A DNA stretch of 64,000 nt from an uncultured Acetatifactor sp. (GCA_910578185.1 CAJTPN010000001.1:196745-260744); one strand, 5' to 3'. Counted from the stretch's first letter, positions 35,496 through 44,614 are shown. Notes: generated by a model from the sequence alone, not told the origin. Translations and numbers: made by a program.

Positions 35496-35822
35496 TAGGA
35501 TTCATATCACCTTGTATTCTGACACATTTACTTTTTGAACTGACAGTGCCACGAATATAACTTTACTCTACGAGGCGGAGCAAGGATGCGATGGCATGGC
35601 TGATTTCAGGCAACAAAGAAAAACTCTTAACAGATGGAATTTAGACAAGTGAATCATGAATAATGGGCGTGTGTCACACTAAGACATGTTTGAAAATTTA
35701 TTCCTTGTTTTGCAGCCATACTTTCAGGGAATATAATTTTCAAACACGTTTTAGACAGTCACCCGTATTTTGGCAGGAAGGCAGCCAAACCTCCGGGACT
35801 TATAAAAGATTCCTTAAAACCA
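35496..35822. other. Intergenic stretch without a gene; holds a long inverted repeat
   Basis: No reading frame with a ribosome binding site was found. An inverted repeat of about 18 base pairs with one bulge (arms 35687-35704 and 35728-35746) has the arm sequence TGTTTGAAAATT. Its right side runs into GTTTTAG. It may terminate the subtilase transcript. The rest shows nothing I can name. Confidence 0.5.
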
Positions 35823-35851
35823 TTGACATTATCCGTATAATTGTATACAAT
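35823..35851 (+). promoter_or_regulatory. Sigma-A promoter of the citrate synthase-like operon
   Basis: TTGACA (35823-35828), exact 17-base spacer, TACAAT (35846-35851). Confidence 0.78.
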
Positions 35852-35856
35852 AATAC
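35835..35856. promoter_or_regulatory. Palindromic operator, likely for the GntR/FCD regulator
   Basis: The 22-base sequence centred between 35845 and 35846 has perfect 12-base core ATTGTATACAAT and 10 of 11 symmetric pairs overall. It overlaps the -10 box. The core TTGTATACAA is the known Bacillus GntR operator core, and a GntR-family regulator is encoded in the operon. Autoregulation is inferred. Confidence 0.6.
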
Positions 35857-35939
35857 AAAAAGTGGAAGGCAACAGGGTGGTATCAGGGACAGCGTCAAAA
35901 CCTGGTGCTGTAAAGCCATGCCACAAGGAGGGAGGAGCT

Positions 35940-37352
35940 ATGAGAGACAACGTGACTTTTCAGAATCGCCCGGTCACTATGAACCAGAACAATAACCTGC
36001 TTCAAATAGAAGAGCACATGTACATATTGGATGATGTGGAGAAACCAAATGTTTTCCGCAATATGTTTCCATATTCCGAGATACCTAAAATCCCCTTTAA
36101 TGACAGGATTGTTCCGCACAATATGCCAAGGGAAATCTGGATTACGGATACCACGTTCAGGGACGGACAACAGTCCAGAGCGCCCTATACCACGGAACAG
36201 ATTGTCACGATTTACGATTATCTGCATAGGCTTGGAGGGCCAAACGGCATGATCCGCGCCAGCGAATTTTTCCTCTACAGCAAAAAGGACAGGGATGCGG
36301 TATATAAGTGCATGGAAAGAGGTTATCAATTTCCTGAGGTGACCAGTTGGATCCGTGCCAGTAAGGAGGATTTTAAGCTGGTAAAGGAAATCGGTATGAA
36401 AGAAACGGGGATTCTGGTCAGCTGCTCCGATTACCATATCTTTTTGAAACTGAAAATGACAAGAAGACAGGCAATGGATCATTATCTGAGTGTGATCAGA
36501 GAGTGTCTGGAGGAAGGTATCAGTCCCAGATGCCACTTGGAGGATATTACCAGGGCGGACATCTATGGCTATGTGGTGCCTTTTTGTCTGGAGCTGATGA
36601 AGTTGATGGAGGAATACGGGATCCCCATTAAGGTGCGTGCGTGCGATACCATGGGATATGGCGTCAATTACCCCGGGGCGGTGATTCCAAGGAGTGTGCA
36701 GGGAATCATATATGCGATCCATATACATGCCGGTGTACCCCATGAATTAATCGAATGGCATGGGCATAATGATTTCTATAAGGCGGTTTCCAATTCTACT
36801 ACCGCGTGGTTATATGGCTGTTCCGGCATCAATACATCGCTGTTTGGGATCGGAGAAAGGACGGGAAACACTCCTTTGGAGGCCATGGTATTTGAATATG
36901 CTCAGATTAAAGGTGACCTGAACGGCATGGACACCACTGTGATTACGGAGCTGGCGGAGTATTATGAAAATGAGATCGGTTATCGGATTCCTCCCAGGAC
37001 GCCTTTTGTGGGAAAGAATTTTAACGTGACAAGAGCGGGGATACATGCGGATGGTCTGTTAAAGAACGAAGAAATTTATAATATTTTTGATACGGAAAAA
37101 TTCTTAAAGAGACCGGTACTCTGTGCGGTGTCCAATACTTCCGGTCTGGCGGGGATTGCGCATTGGATTAATACTTATTATAAGCTCAATGGAGAGGAAC
37201 AGGTGGAAAAGAACTCGGAGCTTGTGAAGGGAGTGAAGAAGTGGGTGGATGAGGAATATACAGGTGGTCGTGTGACAGTGATGACGGATGAGGAGATTGT
37301 GGCCTGTGTACAACAGGTGTGCCGTGAGAAAAATATTTCATTAAGATCATGA
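35940..37352 (+). CDS. Re-type citrate synthase-like enzyme (isopropylmalate/homocitrate synthase family)
   Basis: ATG 35940 follows AAGGAGGGAGGAG. The in-frame ATG at 35841 lies inside the promoter and is rejected. The 470-residue protein has a 60-residue N-terminal extension, then a DRE-TIM barrel with DTTFRDGQQS (metal Asp, near 70-79), and EWHGHNDFY (metal His-x-His). It has no LeuA regulatory C-terminal domain. Family members condense acetyl-CoA with a 2-oxoacid. Because isocitrate dehydrogenase and a regulator share the operon, oxaloacetate is the likely acceptor, as in clostridial Re-citrate synthase. Homocitrate, citramalate or isopropylmalate synthase remain possible. I see no leucine or lysine genes nearby. 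Confidence 0.8.
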   Translation: MRDNVTFQNRPVTMNQNNNLLQIEEHMYILDDVEKPNVFRNMFPYSEIPKIPFNDRIVPHNMPREIWITDTTFRDGQQSRAPYTTEQIVTIYDYLHRLGGPNGMIRASEFFLYSKKDRDAVYKCMERGYQFPEVTSWIRASKEDFKLVKEIGMKETGILVSCSDYHIFLKLKMTRRQAMDHYLSVIRECLEEGISPRCHLEDITRADIYGYVVPFCLELMKLMEEYGIPIKVRACDTMGYGVNYPGAVIPRSVQGIIYAIHIHAGVPHELIEWHGHNDFYKAVSNSTTAWLYGCSGINTSLFGIGERTGNTPLEAMVFEYAQIKGDLNGMDTTVITELAEYYENEIGYRIPPRTPFVGKNFNVTRAGIHADGLLKNEEIYNIFDTEKFLKRPVLCAVSNTSGLAGIAHWINTYYKLNGEEQVEKNSELVKGVKKWVDEEYTGGRVTVMTDEEIVACVQQVCREKNISLRS

Positions 37353-37381
37353 GGTGTATGACCTTCAAAAGTGGAGGAGAA

Positions 37382-38083
37382 ATGAGCAAGTATGATGTAA
37401 AGCAGGAGGTTACGGATAAGTACTCCCTGCGCGGACGCGTATTTAATAAGCTGCGAGAGGATATTTTAAGCGGCAGATATGCGGAACATGAGGAACTGAA
37501 GGAAGTGGCAATCGGCGAGGAGATGGGGGTCAGCCGTACACCTGTGCGTGAGGCGTTTCGGCAGCTGGAACTGGAGGGGCTGATTCAAATCATCCCCAAT
37601 AAGGGTGCCTATGTCACAGGAATTACGGAGCAGGATGTAAAGGATATCTACATGATTCGTTCTCTTCTGGAAGGACTTTGCGCCAGATGGGCCACGGAAC
37701 ATATCTCGGATGCCCAGATGCGGGAGATGGAAGAGAACGTCTATCTGGCTGAATTTCATGCCCAAAAGGGACAATTGGAGCAGCTTGCGGAGCTGGATAA
37801 CCGATTTCATGAAATTATGTATGAGGCCTGTGACAGTAAGATTTTGGAGCGCCAGCTGAAGGATCTTCATCAATATGTACTCAGAGTGCGGAAGAAAACG
37901 TTGGCAAAGGCGGACAGAGGGATAAAGTCCAATGAAGAGCATAAAAAGATCATGGAGGCGATCAAGGCGGGGAATGGCGAACTGGCGGAAAAGCTTGCAA
38001 ATGCTCATATGATAAATGCATATCAAAATATGGTTCAAAACGGATTGCAGGAGGCCTATCGGCATAACACGGTAAATGATTGA
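37382..38083 (+). CDS. GntR family transcriptional regulator, FCD (FadR) type
   Basis: ATG 37382 has GGAGG five bases upstream; the in-frame ATG at 37349 overlaps the previous gene and has no such site. The 233-residue protein has a winged helix-turn-helix (about 12-80, with GVSRTPVREAFRQLELEGLI shortened) and a FCD ligand-binding domain (about 88-215). FCD metal-binding residues are plausible (Asp in LDNRFHEIMY, His residues in EEHKKIM and ANAHMINAY). Members sense carboxylic acids, so citrate or 2-oxoglutarate is a reasonable guess. It lies between the citrate synthase-like gene and icd, and likely binds the palindrome at 35835-35856. Confidence 0.9.
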   Translation: MSKYDVKQEVTDKYSLRGRVFNKLREDILSGRYAEHEELKEVAIGEEMGVSRTPVREAFRQLELEGLIQIIPNKGAYVTGITEQDVKDIYMIRSLLEGLCARWATEHISDAQMREMEENVYLAEFHAQKGQLEQLAELDNRFHEIMYEACDSKILERQLKDLHQYVLRVRKKTLAKADRGIKSNEEHKKIMEAIKAGNGELAEKLANAHMINAYQNMVQNGLQEAYRHNTVND

Positions 38084-38150
38084 AGCGTTCGTGGGGCGGC
38101 AGATGCAGGGGCGTCTGTATTTTAAAATATAACGAATAAGGAGAAAGCGG

Positions 38151-39368
38151 ATGAATAAGATTAAGATGACAACACCTCTGGTGGAGATGGATGGAGACGA
38201 GATGACCAGGGTACTCTGGAAGATGATCAAAGAGGAGCTTCTTCTGCCCTACATAGATCTGAAGACGGAATATTATGATCTTGGGCTGGAAAATCGGAAC
38301 GCAACGGACGATTCTGTCACGGTGGAATCCGCCAAAGCCACATTAAAGCACAAAGTTGCCGTAAAATGTGCAACGATCACGCCCAATGGGGCCAGAATGA
38401 AGGAATATAACCTGAAGGAAATGTGGAAGAGCCCTAACGGAACCATTCGTGCGATTCTGGATGGAACCGTGTTCCGTTCACCCATTTTGGTCAAGGGGAT
38501 TGTGCCCTATGTGAAAAACTGGACCAAACCAATTACCATTGCACGTCACGCTTACGGCGACGTATATAAGAATGCGGAGATCAAGATTTCAGGACCTGGC
38601 AGGGCGGAACTGGTGTTTACTGCCAAGGACGGCACACAGACAAGGGAGCTTATCCATGAATTCAATGGGACCGGAATTTTGCAGGGCATTCATAATACAG
38701 AGGACTCCATCCGCAGCTTTGCCAAATCCTGTTTTGCCTATGCGATTGACACAAAACAGGACCTGTGGTTCTCCACTAAGGATACCATATCCAAAAAATA
38801 TGATCATACCTTTAAGGATATTTTTCAGGAGATCTACGAAAATGAGTATCAGGCAAAATTTGAAGCGCTGGGTATTACCTATTTCTATACCCTGATTGAT
38901 GATGCGGTGGCCAGGGTGATCCGATCCGAGGGCGGTTTTATCTGGGCATGCAAGAATTATGACGGTGATGTGATGTCAGATATGGTGGCTACGGCTTACG
39001 GCGATTTGTCCATGATGACCTCTGTTCTGGTATCTCCCGAAGGCGCATATGAGTATGAGGCTGCCCATGGCACGGTACAGCGACATTATTATAAGCATTT
39101 GAAGGGAGAAGAGACTTCCACCAACTCTATTGCGACTATTTTCGCTTGGACCGGCGCCCTGCGAAAGAGAGGGGAGCTGGATGGCAATGGAGAACTGGAA
39201 GCATTTGCGGAAAAGCTGGAAAAAGCATGTATCAAAACAGTGGAAGATGGCAAAATGACTAAGAGTTTGTCGCTGATTTCCACCTGTGAGCATCCGGTGA
39301 TTTTAAACAGTCTGGAATTTATCAGAGCCATTCGAGAGACCTTGGAGGGGTTGCTCGAAAGTGCATGA
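38151..39368 (+). CDS. icd: NADP-dependent isocitrate dehydrogenase
   Basis: The enzyme oxidises isocitrate to 2-oxoglutarate and CO2 with NADP. The 405-residue length and the sequence VEMDGDEMTRVLW and PNGTIRAILDGTVFRSPI (both near the N-terminal half) place it in the eukaryote-like subfamily II. The metal and substrate region includes DDAVARVIRSEGGFIWACKN in part, with Asp residues, and GTVQRHYY follows. AAGGAG precedes ATG 38151. It closes the operon and supplies 2-oxoglutarate for glutamate. No aconitase gene is in the window. Confidence 0.96.
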   Translation: MNKIKMTTPLVEMDGDEMTRVLWKMIKEELLLPYIDLKTEYYDLGLENRNATDDSVTVESAKATLKHKVAVKCATITPNGARMKEYNLKEMWKSPNGTIRAILDGTVFRSPILVKGIVPYVKNWTKPITIARHAYGDVYKNAEIKISGPGRAELVFTAKDGTQTRELIHEFNGTGILQGIHNTEDSIRSFAKSCFAYAIDTKQDLWFSTKDTISKKYDHTFKDIFQEIYENEYQAKFEALGITYFYTLIDDAVARVIRSEGGFIWACKNYDGDVMSDMVATAYGDLSMMTSVLVSPEGAYEYEAAHGTVQRHYYKHLKGEETSTNSIATIFAWTGALRKRGELDGNGELEAFAEKLEKACIKTVEDGKMTKSLSLISTCEHPVILNSLEFIRAIRETLEGLLESA

Positions 39369-39376
39369 TTAGAGTA

Positions 39377-39425
39377 AAAAGGAATCTGCCGCTTCATAAT
39401 TGACAGGAAGCGGCAGATTCCTTTT
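39377..39425. terminator. Bidirectional terminator between icd and the ABC-F gene
   Basis: A perfect 19-base-pair stem (39377-39395 with 39407-39425) has an A-rich left edge and T-rich right edge, suitable for both strands. Confidence 0.9.
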
Positions 39426-39498
39426 GCGACTTTTTTATGATTTCCGAAATGAATTGGCGGATATGAAAACGACATATTTTCGCAAGAAAGTCATTTTA

Positions 39499-41451
39499 TT
39501 ATTGGGCCAAGGTTTCCCACTGTGAATAAAGGGCTTCAAGTTCGGATGTGACCTGTGCCTGTTCTATGGTAAGCGCCTGTAATTTAGCCACTTCCGTGCC
39601 CAGAGCAGGATCTGAGAGCATGGTGTCTAATTCTTTTAGCTTCAGCTCTAAAGAAGCAATTTTATCTTCGCATTTTTTCAGATCGTTTTTTTGTTTGCGA
39701 AGCTTTGCCTGTTCTTCCTTCTGAGACTTCCAGTCCTGTTTGTTTGCTGAAATTTCATTGGCATTGCCGGGCGCCGCCTGCTGAGAGCCGCCAGCGGCGG
39801 CTTTGCCGGATAGTGTTTTTATAGTGCCTTCAAAGAAGGCAGTGGCGGATTCGTGCTTTTCCAGATAATAGTCGTAGTTCCCGATGTAATTTACGAACGT
39901 TCGTTCTGTTAAATCCAATATTCTGTGGGCGGTTTTGTTGATGAAATAGCGGTCATGGGACACATAAAGTATGGTGCCCTTGTAGCTGTTCAAAGCGTCC
40001 TCAAGTATTTCCTTTGAGACGATATCAAGGTGATTGGTAGGTTCGTCCAGTATCAGAAAGTTGGCGTTGCCAAGCATCAGTTTGGCCAAGGAGACTCTTC
40101 CGCGTTCACCGCCGCTGAGTGCGCCGACGCGTTTGAATACGTCCTCTCCGGTAAAAAGGAAGGCAGCCAGTACATTTCTGATCTCCGTATTGTTCAAGGT
40201 GGGATATTCGTCGGATATCTCCTCAAACAAAGTTTTTTCATTGTGCAGCACATGGTGTTCCTGATCATAGTAACCGATTTCCACATTGGCACCCAGCCGG
40301 ATCCTGCCGCTGTCCCCAGGGATAATCCCGTTCAGTATTTTCAGAAGCGTGGTTTTGCCGGTTCCGTTGTCGCCGATGATCGCCACATGTTCCCCGCGTT
40401 TGATATCAAAACTGACACGTTCAAATAACAGGTTTTGGCCGTAGGACTTACTGAGGTCTTCCACAATCAGAACGTCATTGCCGCTTTGTCTGCGGGGAGT
40501 GAGCTTGAGATGCATGTCCGCCCGAGCTTCCGTGGGCTTTTCCAGAACTTCTATTTTGTCCAGCATTTTTTCACGGCTTTCGGCGCGGCGAATGGATTTT
40601 TCACGATTAAAGGAACGCAGCTTTTCGATTACCTCTTCCTGACGACGGATTTCTCTTTGCTGGTTCAGGTATGCATTTCTGGCAGCCGTTCGTAGCTGTT
40701 CTTTTTTCACCGCATAATCCGAGTAATTACCCTGGAAAGCGGTAGCCTTTGACTGGTCTATCTCTATGATTTTGGTGGAGATACGATCCAGGAAAAAACG
40801 ATCATGGGAGACAAGGATGACGGCACCCTTGTAATTTAACAGGTAAGTTTCCAGCCATGAGATTGAATTCATATCCAGATGGTTGGTGGGCTCATCCAGG
40901 ATGATCAGGTCAGGCTTTTGCAGCAGGAGCCTGCTCAAGGCCACTCTTGTCTTTTGGCCTCCGGAAAGCGTTGAAATGGGTTTCTCAAATTCGGCTTCGG
41001 TAAAGCCAAGCCCTTTTAATACGCCAGTGAGCTCACTTTTATAAGTATAACCGCCGCCTGTCTCATAGGCGTGGGTCAGGGAAGTATATTGCGTCATCAA
41101 ATTTTCCAGCGCCATGCCCTGAGAGGACTGCATGGAAATCTCACACTCTCTGATACGCCGTTCCAGGTTGATCAGTTCGCTTTTTACGGTGAGCAGTTCG
41201 CCGTAAATGGTTTTTGACGTGTCCACCGTGTCATTTTGGGCCAGATATCCGAGGGTTTTATTTTTTGAGAGGGTAACGAGTCCGGCGTCAGGGGCCAGAC
41301 GGCCTGTCAGAATTCGCAGCAGCGTCGTTTTTCCTGCTCCGTTGATGCCTACAATGGCGGCTTTTTCGTGATCTTCAATATGAAAACTGACATTTTCCAG
41401 TATCTTTTTTTCTAAAAAGGATTTTGATATGTTTTGACAGGATAGTATCAT
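39499..41451 (-). CDS. ABC-F family ATPase, YdiF-like
   Basis: The 650-residue protein has two ABC domains and no membrane segments. Walker A sites are GINGAGKTT (near residue 37) and GDNGTGKTT (near 360). Signatures are STLSGGQKTR and GALSGGERGR, with LDEPTNHLD after each. The linker between them is about 80 residues (the P-site tRNA interaction motif region), and a C-terminal extension of about 100 residues is coiled-coil. This layout fits ribosome-associated YdiF-type ABC-F proteins; most act on stalled ribosomes, and some confer antibiotic resistance. No leader peptide with a clear attenuator was found upstream. It is divergent from rex. Confidence 0.93.
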   Translation of the reverse strand: MILSCQNISKSFLEKKILENVSFHIEDHEKAAIVGINGAGKTTLLRILTGRLAPDAGLVTLSKNKTLGYLAQNDTVDTSKTIYGELLTVKSELINLERRIRECEISMQSSQGMALENLMTQYTSLTHAYETGGGYTYKSELTGVLKGLGFTEAEFEKPISTLSGGQKTRVALSRLLLQKPDLIILDEPTNHLDMNSISWLETYLLNYKGAVILVSHDRFFLDRISTKIIEIDQSKATAFQGNYSDYAVKKEQLRTAARNAYLNQQREIRRQEEVIEKLRSFNREKSIRRAESREKMLDKIEVLEKPTEARADMHLKLTPRRQSGNDVLIVEDLSKSYGQNLLFERVSFDIKRGEHVAIIGDNGTGKTTLLKILNGIIPGDSGRIRLGANVEIGYYDQEHHVLHNEKTLFEEISDEYPTLNNTEIRNVLAAFLFTGEDVFKRVGALSGGERGRVSLAKLMLGNANFLILDEPTNHLDIVSKEILEDALNSYKGTILYVSHDRYFINKTAHRILDLTERTFVNYIGNYDYYLEKHESATAFFEGTIKTLSGKAAAGGSQQAAPGNANEISANKQDWKSQKEEQAKLRKQKNDLKKCEDKIASLELKLKELDTMLSDPALGTEVAKLQALTIEQAQVTSELEALYSQWETLAQ

Positions 41452-41628
41452 ACTTGTTCTCCGTGTGTTAAGTATAAATTTTATGCCCTGAGGCGGAAGG
41501 TTAAAGTTGATGATTAGTGCATCTGAAAACGTGTACCCAAATCGCTATGCGCCAATTTGCTCGGTGTAGGAATACTTTGAACTCTTACCTATTTTATGAC
41601 GAAAAGAGGAAACTGTCAATGAGAGGCA

Positions 41629-41657
41629 TTGACAAGAATTTAACATTTTGATATGAT
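41629..41657 (+). promoter_or_regulatory. Sigma-A promoter of rex
   Basis: TTGACA (41629-41634), 17-base spacer, TATGAT (41652-41657). Expected start near 41664, which argues against ATG 41667 as the rex start. Confidence 0.75.
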
Positions 41658-41693
41658 AAAAGGAGAATGGCATACGGTTTGGAGGAAACAACC

Positions 41694-42335
41694 TTGGAAG
41701 AAAGGGAAATTTCACAGGCAGTCATAGGGCGCCTGCCCAGGTATTTTCGTTATCTGGGAGAGCTGAAGGACGAAGGGGTGGAGCGGATTTCATCGCAGGA
41801 TTTGAGTCATTTGATGAAGGTGACTGCATCTCAGATTCGTCAGGATTTTAATAATTTCGGCGGTTTTGGACAGCAGGGATATGGTTACAATGTGGAATAT
41901 CTGTATAATGAAATAGGTAAGATCTTGGGCCTGGATAAACAGCATCGTTTTATCATTGTAGGCGCCGGGAATCTGGGACGGGCGTTGGGAAACTATATTA
42001 ATTTTGAAAAAAGAGGTTTTATTTTCTGCGGAATTTTCGATGTGGATCCCACGTTGATGGGAAGGGAAGTCCGAGGTATCAAAATAATGCCTGTGGACTG
42101 TATGGAACAGTTTATCCGGGAAAATGAGATTGATATCGCAGTGTTGACCATTCCCAAGGCAGGAGCTGTCGCGGTGGCGGAGAAGCTGGTGCAAAACGGT
42201 ATTCGCGCCATTTGGAATTTTGCCCATGTGGATTTAAACGTACCGGATGGAATACAGGTGGAAAATGTCCATCTCTCGGACAGTCTGATGAAATTGTCCT
42301 ACAATATCAGCAATAATTCCAACACACAAAAATAA
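41694..42335 (+). CDS. rex: Redox-sensing transcriptional repressor Rex
   Basis: Rex represses fermentation and electron-transfer genes and releases DNA when NADH is high. I chose TTG 41694: GGAGG (41681-41685) lies eight bases upstream and the promoter puts the RNA start near 41664. The in-frame ATG at 41667 would be almost leaderless with a site one base away. The protein has 213 residues, the usual length. The winged helix domain (to about 75) has SRQ-like ISSQDLSHLMKV and FGGFGQQGYGYNV; the Rossmann domain has GAGNLGRALG (near 95-104). No clear Rex operator (TTGTGAAATAATTCACAA type) was seen in this promoter. Confidence 0.93.
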   Translation: MEEREISQAVIGRLPRYFRYLGELKDEGVERISSQDLSHLMKVTASQIRQDFNNFGGFGQQGYGYNVEYLYNEIGKILGLDKQHRFIIVGAGNLGRALGNYINFEKRGFIFCGIFDVDPTLMGREVRGIKIMPVDCMEQFIRENEIDIAVLTIPKAGAVAVAEKLVQNGIRAIWNFAHVDLNVPDGIQVENVHLSDSLMKLSYNISNNSNTQK

Positions 42336-42410
42336 CGGGCGTAGGGGATGGGGACTGAAAGAATGAGAGGTAAATGGATTGCCTGACAGGAGAGGCATGG
42401 GGGAAATTAA

Positions 42411-43031
42411 ATGAAAAGCAAGGAAGACGAAAATCGACAGGGAATGTTTTTTCAGGCGCTTCAGGGGAAGAAGATTCCTGTTCTGACACTGGATAACAAA
42501 TGGTATCGGCTTTTGACGGAAGAAAACAGGACGGAGGTTTCTGCTCTGGAGGAAGAGCTGAACGCTTTGCTGAAACGCCAGGGGAAATTAAATGCTGAAA
42601 TTAAGGACATCAAAAAACTGAAGAAAAAGCTGATGAATGAGATTGTCTCGCTGGCTGATGAGGCGGAACAAACGCCTGGCCAGGATCTGACCGAGAAGAT
42701 GGAGCAGAATAAAAAGCTGGTGGAGGAATGCAACGAACGTCTTGAGAATTATCAGGATGAGCTTATGGAGCTGCCAAAGGAGATTGGTCAGGTAAATTTT
42801 CAACTGATGCTGGATACGATGGGGTGCTGCTATGACACCATGCAGGAAAATACGGCGCAAATAGAGGAAATTGCACAATGGGTCGCTGAGATTCGGGTTG
42901 AGCTGAAAAAGCGTTTGATCAGAAAGCAGGAAATGGAACAGCAGAATCATGCAATCTATTCTTATATGCATGATGTGTTTGGCGCAGAGGTAATTGAAAT
43001 ATTTGATATGCAGTATAATCCGGAAGCGTAA
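42411..43031 (+). CDS. Hypothetical coiled-coil protein
   Basis: The 206-residue protein is highly charged. Residues about 45-120 form a coiled-coil with heptad-like LEEELNALLKRQGKL and KLKKKLMNEIVSL; a second helix lies at 140-185. The N-terminus contains GKKIPVLTLDNKWYRLL, which looks like a small conserved segment. There is no signal peptide, membrane segment or enzymatic motif. It lies between rex and alr with its own ribosome binding site (GGGGGA). Function unknown. Confidence 0.78.
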   Translation: MKSKEDENRQGMFFQALQGKKIPVLTLDNKWYRLLTEENRTEVSALEEELNALLKRQGKLNAEIKDIKKLKKKLMNEIVSLADEAEQTPGQDLTEKMEQNKKLVEECNERLENYQDELMELPKEIGQVNFQLMLDTMGCCYDTMQENTAQIEEIAQWVAEIRVELKKRLIRKQEMEQQNHAIYSYMHDVFGAEVIEIFDMQYNPEA

Positions 43032-43332
43032 CAAATAGCAGGCGGATTTGTTTTCCGAGGGGCATTGGGAAGAGAACCCCAAAAGAGGAGATAAGGATTG
43101 TCTGGAAGCTTTTTGGGTAAATTTTATGCTGGAGATTGATACATATTGCAACCAGGACAGGATGGGGAGCTGCCGCATGGGCTGATTTTACAGTCGGTGC
43201 GGCGGCTCTTATTCATGATGCTTTCATTCGCAGATGTTATTTGAGGTTGGACGACATTTGCTGTCAGGGATTTGTTTTCAGAATGAAGGGAATAACATAC
43301 ACTTTATTAAGAGGATTATGTGAGGGGATCGG
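43032..43332. other. Gap of about 300 bases ahead of alr; no gene found
   Basis: Short frames occur here, but none has a good start, ribosome binding site or recognisable product. I see no promoter with both boxes and no strong hairpin. Confidence 0.5.
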
Positions 43333-44508
43333 ATGAAAATGGCGGATGAAGCGGATAAATATGGGAGAGGATATATTAAAATTGATCTGGACGCGGTGGT
43401 CGAAAACGTAAATTATCTTAGGACATTTGTGGGTTCGGGGACGGGCATCTTCGGGGTGGTCAAAGCCGATGCCTACGGCCATGGCAGTGTAGGGGTTGCC
43501 AGGAAACTGGAACCGTTTGGGTTTATGTATGGTTTTGCGGTGGCAACGCCTGAGGAAGCATTTGAACTGAGAGAAGGAGGGATTACAAAACCGATTCTAG
43601 TATTGGGTTTCTCCTTTCCCTATGCATACGAAATAATGGCGCGGCAGGAGATTCGTTCCACAGTGTATTCTCTCGACGCGGCAGGTGCGCTTAAGGAAGC
43701 GGCATGCAAAGCAGGAAGACCGTTAAGGGTGCATATCAAAGTGGATACCGGCATGAACAGGATTGGCATCACACCGGATGAACATGGGCTTTCCTTTGTG
43801 AAGGCTTTGAAGGAACAGGAGGGAATTTTGATCGAGGGTATTTATACTCATTTTGCCAGGGCGGACGAAATGGATAAATCCAATGCGGAGGCACAGCTGG
43901 TAACCTTTCTGAATTTTATCCATATGATAAAGGAGAGACTTGCGCTGGAGATTCCAATCATACATTGTGCGAACAGCGCGGGCATTCTGGAAATGCCCCG
44001 GGCAGGGATGAGTGCGGTGCGTGCAGGAATCGCCATGTATGGAATAACGCCTTCTGGAGAGATGGGAAAAGCGGTATTGCCTCTGCGGCCGGCGCTTTCT
44101 CTGTACAGTCATATTGTCCGCATTAAAATGATAGAACCCGGACAGTCAGTAAGTTATGGCGGTATTTTTACGGCGGAAAAAAGGACGCGGGTGGCAACAA
44201 TCCCTGTGGGGTATGGGGACGGGTATCCAAGAAGTTTGTCCGGCAGGGGATATGTTCTGATTCACGGCAAAAAGGCGCCGATTCTGGGCAGGATCTGCAT
44301 GGATCAATTTATGGTTGATGTGTCTTCCATACCGGAGGTGACAGTTGGAGACAGAGTGGTTTTGATCGGAAGCGACGGAAGGGAGTCTATCGATGCGTAC
44401 CGGCTGGGAGAATTGTCGGGACGTTTTCACTATGAACTGTTATGCGGTCTGGGGCTGCGGCTCCCCAGAATTTACACGCAAAATGTAACTGCGGAATCAA
44501 TGAAATAA
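43333..44508 (+). CDS. alr: Alanine racemase
   Basis: A PLP enzyme that makes D-alanine for peptidoglycan. The PLP lysine is in VVKADAYGHG (near residue 39). The second catalytic residue Tyr is in SVSYGGIF (near 278), and the C-terminal beta domain follows with ICMDQFMVDVS. The length of 391 residues is normal. ATG 43333 has GAGGGG upstream; ATG 43339 two codons later is also possible. A mazF-type gene follows 106 bases downstream, the usual Firmicutes neighbourhood. Confidence 0.96.
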   Translation: MKMADEADKYGRGYIKIDLDAVVENVNYLRTFVGSGTGIFGVVKADAYGHGSVGVARKLEPFGFMYGFAVATPEEAFELREGGITKPILVLGFSFPYAYEIMARQEIRSTVYSLDAAGALKEAACKAGRPLRVHIKVDTGMNRIGITPDEHGLSFVKALKEQEGILIEGIYTHFARADEMDKSNAEAQLVTFLNFIHMIKERLALEIPIIHCANSAGILEMPRAGMSAVRAGIAMYGITPSGEMGKAVLPLRPALSLYSHIVRIKMIEPGQSVSYGGIFTAEKRTRVATIPVGYGDGYPRSLSGRGYVLIHGKKAPILGRICMDQFMVDVSSIPEVTVGDRVVLIGSDGRESIDAYRLGELSGRFHYELLCGLGLRLPRIYTQNVTAESMK

Positions 44509-44614
44509 TAGGAATGAAAATGTGGGAATTTCCCGTGGGAAAACTTTTTGAGACAGGTATAAGTCCTGAAAACCCGGCAATACTATCCTTAAAGTAAATG
44601 GATTTGGAGGCAAA

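Noticed and set aside
35873..35905. GGGTGGTATCAGGG resembling a T-box motif ahead of the citrate synthase-like gene
   Set aside because: There is no stem I signature or terminator, and the RNA start is only about 20 bases upstream, too short for a T-box leader.
35663..35995. Open frame in the gap before the citrate synthase-like gene
   Set aside because: It spans the promoter and operator, and has no ribosome binding site or recognisable product.
43136..43336. Small open frame ahead of alr
   Set aside because: No ribosome binding site and no family pattern; it overlaps the alr start.
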